Source of the DNA: Isoetes taiwanensis
Lineage: Eukaryota > Streptophyta > Lycopodiopsida > Isoetales > Isoetaceae
Direction: 5' to 3'
Assembly: GCA_021234155.1 (NCBI GenBank)
Contig: JAJEKV010000002.1
Location: 6,705,266 to 6,769,265 of the forward strand
DNA: 64,000 nucleotides
In this document: one piece after another, positions 22,442 to 35,459 of the stretch
Layout: each line of letters starts with the position of its first letter
Position numbering within the stretch: the first letter of the stretch is position 1
Made by a program: the position numbers and the translations under genes
The notes under the pieces: model-generated
Told to the model about the DNA's origin: nothing
The model's database searches: none
The model's input: only the letters and a program-made list of their open reading frames with translations

Positions 22442-22899
22442 ATTATCCTCAAAGAAAGATCATTTTTTGGTTTGTAAAACATACTTTAAGGTTGGTTGAG
22501 TATCTCCACCCAAAATGGTGGAGTCCTGTATATGTCATGTAGCTTCTATATTACCAAAAATGGCTGCAGGACACTAAAAATATCACCGAATCCTAATTTA
22601 TCTGAGTAACTTTGGAAAAAAATATGAAGTGGACATATTTATTTTTTGTTTAATTTTTGGTAATAGTCTCCACCTACCATCTGTTCTGATGGTAAGTTCC
22701 TCCTACTCTGCACACAGCAGAATATATTTTTAGTTAGAGAGAAGTACTAGTTGGGATAAAACCCTTCAAGTTTCGTGAGAGTAAGGGCACCGTACCCAAA
22801 GAACTCGGGTTTAAAACATATACATTTTAAATAAGTTACCTTCTTTATCAGATCCTACCCTGCATCCCGGTGGTCCGATTAGAACGAAGTCTTGTATAA
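22442..22899. other. Spacer upstream of the reverse transcriptase
   Basis: On the 5' side of the minus-strand reverse transcriptase. It contains two tggtaa/ggtaag words and a T-rich run (22635-22660). No promoter can be claimed from sequence alone. Confidence 0.35.
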
Positions 22900-22985
22900 T
22901 CGCGGATCTTAGTAAATCGAGGAGCTCTCGATCCGCTGAAGTTAAGCATAATTCCTATCTGGGTGGCCTAAGTATTCCAATCGGC
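22900..22985 (+). ncRNA. Possible 5S rRNA-derived fragment
   Basis: GAAGTTAAGC (22938-22947) is the invariant box A core of 5S rRNA, preceded by gatcc and followed after about 12 bases by ctgggtggcctaag, similar to the box C region TGGGTGACCTCC. The spacing is about 11-12 bases shorter than in genuine 5S, and the rest of the gene does not align. It could be a 5S-derived SINE head, a decayed pseudogene, or chance. The words cgctgaa and ttaagcata also resemble the start of large-subunit rRNA. Confidence 0.2.
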
Positions 22986-24504
22986 CAGCCGCAAAAGTAT
23001 CGATCAGATCTTTCTTGTTGCTCGATAACCGAAAACTAGCATTGTCAAACCGATGTGTGTAAAGAAAAGAGATTGGCTTGATTGTTTTCTCAATGATGCC
23101 TGCATAACCTTGTAGTTCCTCCCAAATTCACTTTTGAAGTCGCCAGCTCTTGTCGCAAGCTACAAGATACCTATGTGTCATGGCAATCATATAATTTCCC
23201 TAATGGACAAATATCCAATATAGGCTTATATTACGCCTTCATAGGGTCGATGCCAAAAGGAAGAGAATCTTGCAAACCTCATGGCTATAGTATCATTTGG
23301 CCAAATCTTCTCCCAGTTGTTGGTTATGCCAACAAATGATCAATCCATGTGATATTGTCCGGCACTTCTTTTGTCGACATTTTATCACAGTTGCATTTTA
23401 CAAATCCGACAATATAGTTTGCCAAATCTTTTAAGGTAAAAGTCAATTCCCTTTTCCCTCAATTTTTACATGTGTCCCTTTTTGTCCAACAAAAAGTCCA
23501 TTGCCAAGTTCACACGCCCTTCCAAGGAATGTTGAAGGCCAATGACTATTGCTTTCTCACAAAGATAATAAGAGATTCCTACCAATGGGGAGCAACCACA
23601 CCAAGGTTTCGCTGTTCCGTAGTGTGTGTTGGAACCGCCACCCAAGGTATCTCCACATTTTGCTGGGGACATGATAGGAAAGGGCCACAATTGAAAAGCC
23701 CGTACTTTTATATTATACTGAGCAATGCAGCTTTGACCTTGTCTTCTTCTACTTTGTGGTCACTGACAGATCCAATCGCTAATGCCGCCCGGACCTCGTC
23801 GATCAGCAATCATGTTTATAAGCCAAAAAGACAGCTTGTCCAATAACCGAGGTGGATCTTCATCGTGTTTGTTTACCGCAAATAACCGGGGAGGCCTAGC
23901 TAGGGTGGATAGGATACTTCGTGAGAATTTGTGGCTTCTACCACGAAGGCCTTTGTGATAAAATTACAAGGTCAAAACATTTGTATCGGCAAGGATGGTT
24001 TTGTGAAGGCTAAGATAGGCTTGTTCCGCTAATAAGTGGCCTTTGCACCGCTTCATAATCTTGATTTAGAACTGTATACTAGATTCAGATCTTGTCAAAC
24101 CCTTAGAAAAAGTATGTAAAATATCTCCTTCAAAGAAGGCCACACCCTTATTAATGAAAACTTTGTGCAAATTCTTAATCATAATGCATCCAAGCACCGC
24201 TTTGAAATACCTTTATTAGGGAGCAAAGAATTCCAAATGGCTGTATACCCAAAGTTACTGCTCATTGTACCAATCAATTCTTAAGAGTGGCAGCCGTTGT
24301 CAGCTGAGCAATTTGTGTGCTGATGCATACTTTCAGCATGGATCAAATATTAACTTCAGCCCCTTCCTAAAATATCAGAAAGTTAGAATAAAGGAATTAT
24401 TAATAGATTTCTTAATATTCAATGTAGAAATTAATAAGCAGTCACAAGAAGGTCTCTAAGGCTTACATTGGTAAGACCAATGATCAGAAATCGGGTTAAA
24501 TATA
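22986..24504. other. Spacer, no gene recognised
   Basis: Frames on both strands (up to 124 codons, 23472-23846) were read without finding a domain. No tandem repeat seen. Confidence 0.4.
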
Positions 24505-25135
24505 GACTAGCCTAAGACAAATCCTAACAATTTGACTAGGAATCCAAGTAGCCAAAAAATTACTGGACTTATCCAAATTCTATATAAAAGCCTTAGAGAC
24601 CCTTGAGTTTAGTATATATTCTAGATGAGACAATTGATTAAGTAGGCAAGTAAAAAACAATTCTACAAAATGCCAGATATGAACTAAAAAATAGCAGATT
24701 TAAACCGTCTTAGATAAGTACAATAATGAAATCCATTTGAGTATTATTACTATTGCCATCACAACAACTTAAGGGTGGAACCCGAAAGATATTACCTGGA
24801 AGTATGCTCAAATAAAAACTACATACAACCATATAAAGTGTAGAAACTCGCTGATAGCATATTCTTCCAAGAATGATTGCCATCAAGTAGTCAAACGCAT
24901 CACCGTTGTTCCTACCGGCAACAGCCAAATTGACCAGCGGTGTGTTTATAATCATTCTTGCATTTTCAGCCCTTTTTACCCAAGGATAAAAATAGACAAG
25001 TGTTATCATAATAGCAGCAGAATAGTCATAACATGTTATGTCATGCAGAGATACAACCATAGTGCATTATGTCCGTATAGTTTGCTTATCAAGTAGAGTG
25101 CCATGCAAAGACCCAAGATATGCTGACCACAAATG
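24505..25135. repeat. Dispersed repeat A, copy 2
   Basis: It aligns with 5300-5945 in the same orientation, from ctaagacaaatcctaa to aagatatgctgacca. It directly abuts repeat B copy 2 (25137 onward), so A and B may be parts of one larger element whose intact order is A-B here, while the 5.3 kb and 18.2 kb copies are separate fragments. Confidence 0.85.
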
Positions 25136-25136
25136 T

Positions 25137-25477
25137 ATATTGTCCTCAGATATTATTAATGGCAGATCTAGGCCCATTTTATTATACCATGCTCAATATA
25201 ACAAGATGCAGCTCAGCCTCTATGCACAAAGTAGTTAAAATGCGTAATATGCACAAAGGAAGATTAATATGCAGGATTTGATAGGCCCCTTAAATCATTT
25301 AACTTAAACGTGGAATGCCAAGTAGAATACTCCTATGAAATAGTATAAAATACCAAGTATAATATATCAAGAAAATAGCATAAAATGCAACAAGGAAATA
25401 ACATCAAATACAACATAAAATATAACTAGGAGAAGGCACAAAACATGAACCATGCAGCAACAAAGATTCTATCCCTA
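25137..25477. repeat. Dispersed repeat B, copy 2, left part
   Basis: It matches 18190-18530. The shared words include taataggccccttaaatc-like text and catcaaatacaacataaaat. It ends at the insertion point around attctatccc. Confidence 0.85.
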
Positions 25478-26655
25478 ATGAGTGTGTGTGGAGAGGGAGA
25501 GCTGCCAAGTGTGCTGGAAGGTTTTATATGCAAAGTGGCAAAACGCTAAGCTGCCGGATAGATCTCTGCGGATCGGGGTGAGGAGAGCACACCCGCTTAG
25601 AGCTTTGGTCGAAATGGCAGGCCGCTATATGGGGTGGATAAGCCAGGGGCCCAGCAGCTAGCAAAAATACATGGGATAGGTTGGAAAGGGTGCGTAAAGC
25701 TTTTCGACATATAGCTTGGGAGTGAAGGGACACCGCACTCGGGACGTGATTTTTGTTTGTAAGGAGACTTGGCTCCCCGCCTCTTTACTGCATTCGCCAT
25801 GCGCAGTATCTTACTTGCTTCCCATAAGGTGGATGGATGATGAGTACGCTGCCCCCACAGTGCTGTGTTGTTAACGGAGGGCCCCCTACCGGGTCAAGAG
25901 GGTATGGCACGAAAGCACCTGTAAGGGATGGTTTAGGAGGTGGTTCAGGATTACCAATGTGGAGCAGGTAATCGCGCATTCGGCGCGCAGTAATGGGCAA
26001 TTGATGCGGCTATGCCGCCACCCCGCGGGATGCCTCTACCTGCAAGCCTCCCAAGACAGAGCACTATCACGCCGCATTAATCCCGACTTGGAGTATGGAC
26101 CCCATCGGTACTTGAAAGCACACATCTCGTAGTTGAAGAAACGGAGAGCTATTGCTGCCATAAGGACGGGTTCTAATACCTCGTAATTGAAACAGTCGGG
26201 GTGAATGGCGGCACCGGATCCCTGTGTGTGGAGGAAAGGATATGTCGCTGTGGATGCACGTGATAGAGGATGAGCACCATGCCCCCTCCAGCCGTGCCCG
26301 CAAGATATGCCCATGTCCGGAAAGCAGTGCAATAATCGATCTTAGATGTTCGACACACCGCTACATCGCCATTTGCATCACCTATGGTAGCGCTGGGCCG
26401 AGCTTACATCCCGCAGATTTCCGCCGGGCCGACTTGCTCTCTTCTCGGGCATGGTATTTGAGAGCTCTCATCGCTAGGGTTTTCCCTCCCAAGTGGGGGT
26501 TTTTTCATCCCGGTAGTAGGGTTCTACTCAGACAGTTAAGCATTTGTTTGTTTTGTGTTGGGGTTTTTGGCTTTTTTGCCCGTTTCTCCTGCATGTACTG
26601 CCCTACAGGCCTCCGGCCTCCGTGGAACTTCCTCTTCCTTCCTTCCTTCCCAAGT
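25478..26655 (+). mobile_element. 1.18 kb insertion in repeat B, LINE-like with (TTCC)n tail
   Basis: Comparison with the uninterrupted copy at 18.5 kb shows this GC-richer block is inserted between attctatcc and ctcctaccta. One frame (25743-25784) reads DVIFVCKETWLPAS, which resembles the EN-domain motif D(I/V)IFLQETWL of plant LINEs. The 3' end runs gtactgccctac, a GC-rich inverted word (ggcctccggcctccg), then ttcctcttccttccttcc, the layout of a LINE or SINE tail. No reverse transcriptase motif is seen, and no clear target duplication. If a LINE, it is heavily truncated and rearranged, with frameshifts. The 154-codon frame at 26224-26688 is unrecognised. Confidence 0.5.
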
Positions 26656-27390
26656 GACCTCCTACCTAAATTAAAACCACAACCATAGAACAAATTATGG
26701 GTATTGTCTAAATTCAATCCGATTTTTAGATAATTTAGACTGTAATCTGGACAGATCTGCCTAATCCAAAATATGCCTATTGTGCTAAGTCAGAAGAAAT
26801 GCAAGAAATAAAACCATGAGTAAACCTGATTGAGTGGTATCTCCTCTTCAATTAAATCGTCCTCATCACTTGCTGAATCAGCTACATATTCAATTTTTCG
26901 AGGCTCCTTCCTCGCTGCTTTGGTCTTGCCCAGATTTGCAAAGCGCAGTGATTTGAAACATGGCCGGAGAGTAGGGATGAATTCCTCGTGGATGCCTACA
27001 CCGGTGCCGTGACCGCGAATCAATATTATGCAATTTGCGTAGCTCCATCACCGGCTCTTGGAAGGTCAGGGCTAGGTGCCTAATCCCCCCATTTCTCAAA
27101 CCCAATGAGTTTGCCTAGTATGGCCCCGGTTTTGGGATCCCCTCGTATGGCCCAGCCATATCTACCTCTAAGCAAAGAAAGTAGTAGATGATCCCTTTTA
27201 TATAGCCGCATAACTTCGCTCATGCCTTAATCCCACGACAATCGCTGTATTAAGCTTTAATTTTCATCTTACAAGAAAGCTACGACCAAATCTAGGCTGC
27301 CAGATTACTACCTCAGACCGCTTGTGGCTGGCGATCCGCCAAATTTTAGCGCATCTTTATACCGTAAATGATTCTCGCTACACATATATA
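26656..27390. repeat. Dispersed repeat B, copy 2, right part
   Basis: It matches 18545-19260 in order (aaccacaaccatagaacaaa, atggccggagagtagg, ttcatcttacaagaaagc). On the minus strand, 27000-26800 holds an open coding-like segment: EFIPTLRPCFKSLRFANLG then KIEYVADSASDEDDLIEEE. It looks like a lysine- then acid-rich protein C-terminus. The same segment in copy 1 is disrupted. Family not recognised. Confidence 0.8.
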
Positions 27391-27539
27391 ATTTTTTATC
27401 TTTTATGCAGTTGAAACCGGCGGTTTCGGGCTTTACGCAGGTAAATTTTTTCGACGCCGAAAATTTTTCGTGACGTATTTTTGACGACGATAAACATCAC
27501 CTCCAGGTCAGATCTTTAAAAATACGATAATGATCAAAC

Positions 27540-27800
27540 ATATACGATTGAACCTATCCTGCCAGACGCGCTGGAGGCACATCGGATGCAAATACTCTGC
27601 CACATGCAACGCCAAAGACTTGATTTGGGGAGTTCCAGCAATTGTGGCTCCAGGACGACCGCTAAAGCGGTTGTCCGGATTCCGAGATGACCGCTTGTCG
27701 GCTTTGTGGAAAGAAAGAAGGCATGCTTGCAATGGCACATTTGAGGTACAGTTGGTCTGGCGAAGAGGGCTACAAACATAATTATCAATGCCTTCGGTGA
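27540..27800 (+). pseudogene. Possible MULE-type transposase C-terminal fragment
   Basis: Plus-strand frames give VPAIVAPGRPLKR (about 27630-27668) and, shifted by one base, CRLCGKK followed by a His (about 27694-27727). In plant MuDR-like transposases a proline/GRPKK stretch precedes a CCHC zinc knuckle (C-x2-C-x4-H-x4-C), so order and spacing fit. The final Cys is not certain and the frame is broken. It could also be another zinc-knuckle protein, or chance. Confidence 0.3.
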
Positions 27801-30800
27801 GAATGTCATTTCAAGACTATGTAAGAGTTCTTATCGCGGAATCCCTTTGCATAGTGAAGCTGCCCACTGCCCTTGCCATTATTCCGACATGTAAATGTGA
27901 TTTGATCACCTTGGAGGTTGGGGACGCCGCTATGTAAAGAAATCCAAGAGTTGTGGAATGTGCACGGCCACAAAATGGATGGAGACTCGAGAGAAGAAAT
28001 GCGTATGTTTGCAGATTATACATCCAGGTCTGCACAAGAGCACATCTGGCTGGGTTTCTACGGGACGGGTTGGCTTCTACTGGCGCTCCCGAGAAATAAG
28101 GATGTTTATGGGTCGATGACCGCGACTCGTGGGCACAACCAAGAAGAAGCTTGTTAATCCCATGGATAGTGCCCTCTAGCGTTGTACTTAGGGAACGAGT
28201 TAGACTCCTCAATGACATACACCATGTCTTTGAGTTATGCCAAGGGTGCTATGGGTCGCAACTTGAGACGGAAGCGCCCGTGATAGCAAACCGGAGGGTC
28301 AGCAAGTAACGCCTTTGCCTCTAGAAAGGTTCAGCAATGCTTGGACCTAATCCAAGCAATGGTTCTGCAGGCCCACCGATGCGAATTTGGGCACCAAAGT
28401 TTATTTTGGAAGTCGGGCATCATATATTGACATCTTCCTCTCACCTACTTTGGACTTGAAGGCTCGGATTAAAGTCGCTACAACGGTTCCTTCTTCTTTT
28501 AGGTGAGTTGGAATCTTGTTTGCTACTTTCAATTCCAGTTTGACTTTTAAAACTTTAGGGTATAATAGGGCTTTGAGGCTCCTCGTTGAAGAACCACAGC
28601 ACGCATTCGGTTGAGTAAGAACTCTCATTAGCTCCGAAACCTTTTTATAGACGCAGTAAATTGTCATGCCATTTTGTCGTACACAAGCACAAAAGTATTT
28701 TTAGTTCGCAATTTGGGCATTTAGAGTTGCCCTTACAAAGGCACGGATCGACGTATGTGAGAACTTCCTTTCCCAAAGTCGGGTGGCATTGTAGCGTGAA
28801 TCTAAAGAGCCTATAGACTTATTGAGAGTGCCTCTCGCTTCCTCACCTATATTTTTGAGTTTCGCTGTTACTACCTCTTGTTTCCTCACAAGTAACACAT
28901 GCTAAGCAAGAGCATATTTGGTAAGAGTTAGAAAGAAGGTAGATACTAATGGGATAAAGGACCTCGTGGAACCTGTAGGACATAAAGAGTGGCATTACAC
29001 GGATGACAAGATTATTGAGGCCTTAAAAGAAGGGTTTACGCATTGTATACAAGCATTTGCATTACACTCCAGTGAGAGTGATGGTTGGTTTAGCGGAGCC
29101 ATGGAAGGTCGAGGATTGGTTTCTTATAGTCATGTGGTAGACCTGGTTCTTACCACATTGAGATGAGAGACCCATGCCATGGAAGAGAATATGGAGATTG
29201 AAGGTGAAGATCCAAGGAAATCCAGTAGGTGGTGTTAGCGAGGATGATGTGACCGTGTCCCAATTACTTACATAAAGTTTGACGCAAATGTTAGATGAAT
29301 GTGAAAGGAGGAAGCCATCTCATGTGTGTCTTGGCATGTTGTTATGGAAGGTAAAAATCTTTAAGTCAACTATAGTGAGCCATTTGAATGGGAACTGCGG
29401 CTATCAAAGGACAAAGTTGACGAGGGTTACAAGGCTATGGTATATTCGCATTGAAGAAACTAATGTTGATGCACAAACTCTCGCCGCGATTGGGATGCAT
29501 TGTTGTACTCTCAAGAACCAGTGGAATCCATGGTGGCACCACAAACCGTGCATAAGCCTCAGCCGAGAAAAAAGGAACAAATAAGTAATTCATAAGGTTT
29601 GGTATCTTGGTAGGGTAATTTTAGCATGAGGAGAGGAAGTCCGGCAAAGGTATGGAGAGAGAGAGCCCGTGGACTTAGTTAAACGCCTTGGGCCTTTTAA
29701 AGTTCAATTAAATCGCGTAGTACAGGAAACATTACAAAGAAGGACGCAAGTAAGTCCAATTTGGCTTCGGCCGATGATCTGACCGATAATCGAATTTTTA
29801 TAGACCCCGAGTCTATCATATCTCTTGCATCTTTTAAGTGATATGAACTCCTGCCGTAAACATTTACCATCCGCATGATAAATGATAGAGCAATGTACCT
29901 GAATGTTTGTCCGCGAACAGAATACTTATTGGTAGGGTAATATTAAATTAGACGCCTCTCAAATGGTTGAATTCTGCCACTAACCGCCTCTTCTCTTCAT
30001 TCTTTTGTAGGTGACAGGAAAGCTGCATGGTCTATAGGGAGTGCATAAGGTTCAAAGTGTATATTTGTCAAGTACTTTGTCAATGATCATTTATGATTAA
30101 AGCTACCATTTTAACAGTTTAAGAGCTGCTCGCTTACATAAATCTCGCAGCATGTCTTATTTGCTTTGCTTTACTTAATGCATTCCATGTAGAACCGTTA
30201 ATTTGTTTAAACTTCTTGGCCTCTAGAATGCAATAAAGAATGGCTAACGGTTACTTGTGGAACTAGTTAGTTAGGTGTCGCTTTCTCGCCTTCCGCCGAT
30301 TTCATTGCTCGATGATTCATTTCATAGCATTTACAGAAGCAAATAAATGCTTCCTATAGGCCGTTACCCCACATCCTATTTTGGCGTATAAACGGAAGAC
30401 ATAAGAGACATAATCAAAATCATATTTTTAAAACAACAAAACATAAACCGCTTTGAAGATCGATTTCGGGTTGAGAACATTACATAAAAGAAAACATATT
30501 AAGAGACAGTAAAACTAAAACACAAGAACAATAACCAAACCAAGGCCATATTCATATATAATAAGATATTTTACAAAAAGGGAAGGTTCACACTCAAGCA
30601 AGTACGGGCAGCCATGGCTTATTTACAAAAACAAAGCAGCTCTTTAATATTTAGATCGAGCTTTACAAAACAAGTTAGGAGATTTCAGATACTATCAAGA
30701 GCCGCAAAAACAAAAAACCTAAGCTATTATGGACGCCCCGGGAGGCATAACTTAATCTGGATATGAGAATAATGGAGGTCGACTAACGCGAGGTCGCCTT

Positions 30801-33800
30801 CACCAATCGCCGAGGTGGCATCCTCTAAGCTGCACATAGAGATTCACTCTCCGCACGGATTTTCATCTCCAAAATCCGGCCATTCGGCAGGAGTCACCCC
30901 ATCAACCCAATCGCTGAAACTTTTCGCGATAAGAGCTCCGTGGATCTGTATGTGTGCACCAATTTATGCACGGGGTGGAATTTCGCCCACAACTTTATCT
31001 TCAGACTCTTTGGGCTCTTCATGCCTGCACCCACCTCTTTCCCCTTGTGGCGCATTCCACAGATTCTTCAAGGCAGCCGGGCGGTGGTCTTAATCCCGCA
31101 AAGGGGTTATGGCTTGCTGGAGAAGGAGCATCTGGACGGGGAGAAGCAGGCAGCGAGCTTGGAGGGAATGAGAAGAGCTCGATCGGTTATGCCACTATGC
31201 CACCGCATGGCAAAATTCACCATAATGACGCGCCCTGTAAAAGCACGGCCCAAAATGGAAAACTGGTAAATAATAGTACCACTAAAGCTCATTATTCATG
31301 TCACAATCAATTTCGCTATGATGCCGTCCTAAAATCGCATTTAATTAAAATATATAAAATATATACTTCCCTATGTATTCCGTATGTGATTTTTCTTAGT
31401 TTTGGAGTGACTATTGAACTAAAATGGCACCGTGAAAACCCTAAATACTAACCTGATGTAATTCGCATCGATGTAAATATACTTAGGAGGGTAGGATACA
31501 TGAAATGAATAATGGACGAAAAATAAAGTGCTAAGGGTAGGCAAGCAAAGTGCTTAGACTGTGTAAAAGTATGGAATCGGAAAAGGATTCTTCGACAAAG
31601 ATGGGACCGTGATACATAGGGTTTCTATGGAGGGTCACCGTATACATAGGGGTTTCTCCCGACTTGATGCACGCATTACGCTATATGCCCCTTATATATG
31701 TGAACCCCCGGTGACACATAATCTCCTTCTTTGTAAATAGTACCCTTTGTAAAGTAATTTTACTTGAAAGCCTTCCTTTGCATGAGGGTTACCATTTTTT
31801 TCATGTCTAGCTAATGGTGTATATATACACCCCAAGAGTTGCCCCCTCGGGTTTGCTACACCATTTGCTAGGATATACGCCAAAGTAAAGATAATTTCGC
31901 TTGAAATTATGGGCTATTTACACTCAAAATTGCAAACCCGTGAATCCCTCCCGCATTTTTAGGAGTGGCGCCATGATTCATTGCAAAGAAGGAGCAAAAA
32001 TGTGAGCATCACTAATGGTGTCCATGATCTCATTGCAAAGAAGCAAAAACAGAACACTAATGCTGGCTCGTTGATGCCTCGCTTTGTGTGTTTAGAAATA
32101 AAGGATGAGTAGAAGGTTTCCGGTACAAAAACACGTAGAGGAATCCATTTTTCCCACAGACCTGTACCTGCCAAGTGTGCTAAAACCTTCCAAGCCGAAT
32201 ATGGAGCCCGGCTGTCCTCGCGGTGTGGTATTTCATTTCAGCAGGTTTGTTTGCCGGTAATCAGGTAATACATTTCCCGCAGAAGCTTGGTAGAAGCTTG
32301 GTTCTACATTTCGGTGGCTTCTTGGTTCTACATCCCGGATTTGCATCCCGCAACGCCGTACATGCAACGCCTGTAAAGCGTGTCGCTTGCACCGTGAAGC
32401 CAAGTTTTTACTTTGTATCCATTTCTTTATCGGTTCAACTGCATGAATAGCCTCTGCGCAGAAACTCTAAAGCAGCGGGAGCTGACCATACATATATCCG
32501 CCACAAAGATATGCCTAGAGCCTTATATTTTATTATGATTTCTTTTGATGCTATTCAATCGCAGATGAATTGCCCCATGTGTTTATTGATGCAAAAGAAT
32601 GGCTTATTAAAAATATACAAGGAGTTGAAATATACGTCCCCAAGGGACTCATTGCTTCACCAACTCTCGCCGTACTAATCCTTAATTTTAATCTCCCTGC
32701 TCAGAGAAATTTAAGACCCTGATAGTTTCCCCTTATAAGAGGTAATGTAAAATGCAAAAAGGAAATGCATCAACAGGGCTTGATGCTATGGCCTTGATAT
32801 ATGAGCAACTAGAAATTACTTCATTAGTGACTTGAGGACCCTATTCCCAAATATGAAGACTGAACCTATAGTGGTTGCAATAGACAAGATGGAACCTATG
32901 CTGCCTCAGACTGTATCTCCCGACGATGACAAATCTTCCTATGCTACCCTAGCCATTTGTCAGCAAATCATTTCAAAGCAGTTTCCTACTTTGTCATGCT
33001 TTTAAAGATTGAAGGGTGGTGCATTTTGCTTCATATTTTGTAGGGTGCAGTCAAATACAACCGCGAAAAGTACCGACCGCCACCTAATTTAAATCCTCTT
33101 TCTTTGCAAATTAATGACACCCGCTTAACAAAATGTAATAATTACAATTGTTTCCAAAGTGTCCGTATGCCAGTGGGTGATGGGAAAGTAAATATACCAC
33201 AATTTGTACCACAAGCGAGATCTTGCCTACTAGAAATAGATCGCCAAACTATAAAGTATCACTTGCACCGTGTTGAGAATAGATGTATGGATGCCTAAAA
33301 TGATTTGTATCCTATTATTTGCGCATCAAGTAAAAGGTTGGACGTACCTACAATCGCGCGTACCGTGGAGCATATGTTTCTATGCATCTAGGAAGTGCAT
33401 ATTACTTCTTTTTGAAGCTAATTTTATAAAACGCATTAAATTATTACCTATATTTGCTTGCTAATGTGTCTACGATAGAGCTTGTGCGCCTACCGCTTCT
33501 ATATGTGTAAAAGTTTGTAAATTATTCATCAAGAATACTTTTATCTTGTGAATTGCAAAAGTACCCTAATGGTAATTCGCATGAAGACTACGTAACCAAA
33601 TTCTGTCTAGGCTCCTTGTTTTACAAGAAGTCTTGAGGGTTGCCTCTTTGTTTCTGACCAATTGAAGCGTGATATGGTGGGACTTTGGGATTTATGTTCA
33701 ATATGTGGGATGCATGTGAAATGGAAGCAAGGTCCTGAAATGCGTGATTTAATTAGCTGAAAGCATCTGTGAAGTAAAAACAAGTTTTGGTTGAAGTGTA

Positions 33801-34665
33801 CCTCATTTTGCTGGATAGAAACTTATAGGGGATGCAAGATGATGGAGATGAAGGGATGGTCATTGAACTATTGGTCAAGAATGGCATGGAGATTTGATCT
33901 ATGTTGAATTCTTTTATTAATCAGCCGCAAAAAAAAAATTAATAGTTATTGAACTTAGCATCATGTTAGAGATCTTAATCATTCTTGTTTCATCCATAAA
34001 TCCGCAATAGTGATTCACATATTGAATTGAAGGTCCTTTATCCGGTGAAGGGAGTATGGGAGTATGGTGGTCCTCAAGCAATAATCTATTTTGAGAGCAG
34101 AAAATCATTTGGCTTTTGTACTTCATACGACAACAAAAGATCAAAGGTCAATGATAGCGGGAGCCACTCTAATAAAAAGATTATAATTTATACCAAGAAA
34201 CTTAATATCCTAATATGGCTGATGACAAATTTTAAAAACATGCATGGATCCAAATAGGTAAAAGATCGACACCAATATCAAAAGGCTCATTCCAACATTG
34301 CAGAAATATACAGTGCATAAATATTGCGTAGATATGCTAGTGCATTAGTTTTAAAGGTTAGGTGCTGCATGTAAAAGTTTCTACCAATGGTTTGAAGCAT
34401 GAAATTGCAGTACCATAGTTTCTTGCTACCGCCTTTTACACAAAACGTTGAAAGTACTACTCCGAATCTAAATGGCTTTGATTAGACTTTTTGGAAAAGA
34501 AGGAAATGGCTTGATGAACATCTTCAAGCTGCCGCTTAGGGATTTATTAGCCAATAAATGTGCCAAACGAGTATAATCTTGAAATCAACTATTTATCACT
34601 TTTGTTTCAAATAATAACAAATCTTATCAAATTTATTAATGATCACTTATCAATTTATTTTTAAA
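27801..34665. other. Long stretch without recognisable genes or repeats
   Basis: Open frames of 60-165 codons were read on both strands (for example 28918-29166 plus, 29279-29584 plus, 30954-31451 plus) and show no recognised domain. No tRNA, rRNA or tandem array is visible. A coding exon split by introns could be missed here. Composition is AT-rich, with a slightly GC-richer patch at 30.8-31.2 kb. Confidence 0.4.
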
Positions 34666-34669
34666 ATAA

Positions 34670-34940
34670 TGAGTATTATTTTACAAATGAGTCAGCATTA
34701 TCTAATAGGGTATTATTTGAAAAAGGGTACTATCTTACAAATGACAAAAAGGGTATGTTATTGAAATAGGTATTATATGAATTAGGGTAATATCTTGCCA
34801 AATTGCAGAGGGTATAATTGAAAGAGGGTATTATTTAAAAACTGCATTATCTTATAAATGAGGACAGGTATAAACCTGCCAATTATTGAATGGGGGATTG
34901 TGATATCACTGCAATGGTATTGTCTTACAAATGAGTGAAA
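34670..34940. repeat. Degenerate AT-rich tandem repeat (agggtattat...tcttacaaatga)
   Basis: The words agggtatta(t)/agggtactat and atcttacaaatga alternate five to seven times with about 55-70 bp spacing, with much drift. Confidence 0.7.
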
Positions 34941-35459
34941 AGGGGGGATCCACCAAATAATTCATTCTAGAAATTCATTTTATCCTCTCAAGTATTCTAT
35001 GAAAAAGAGGATTATATAGGCTCATAGTATTTTCTTCGGGGTATATGAGCATCTTTTGTTGTGTAAATGTTAGATGTCATAAATTTATTGGCTGCAAAAG
35101 AGGTCGTAAAAGGACACTCTATAGTCTTATCGCTTATATGGCAACTATGTAAGGCATTAATGGGTATAAGCCGATGCATGCCCATTATTTCAAAAAATAT
35201 TTGCCTTAATAAATGGTATCCATATCGTGATGGTTGTGATATAAGCAATAGGTCATATGTTTGATTGTTTAATGTGGGAGTTTGTAGTGATCGGTTGGAC
35301 ATAATTGTATATACTCTAATAAATGATATACATATTAGGTTGTTCTAAATATTAATAGTTTGGCAATTCATTGCAAGATGCTTGTTGGTGTGGAGGACCC
35401 ATATGGATGCCACTATACAGAATGTATTACCAAAATGACATAGTATAAATGTGCAATGC

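Noticed and set aside
20400-22600. Hammerhead ribozyme expected in Penelope-like elements
   Set aside because: No CTGATGA...GAAA core with flanking stems was found near the element on either strand.
25502-25522. Shared word tgccaagtgtgct at 25.50 and 32.17 kb followed by ggaaggtttt in one and its reverse complement in the other
   Set aside because: Similarity does not extend beyond about 23 bases, so it is probably coincidence.
30954-31451. 165-codon plus-strand frame overlapping two other plus-strand frames
   Set aside because: All three frames are open by chance over the same 300 bp; no domain or consistent coding signal.
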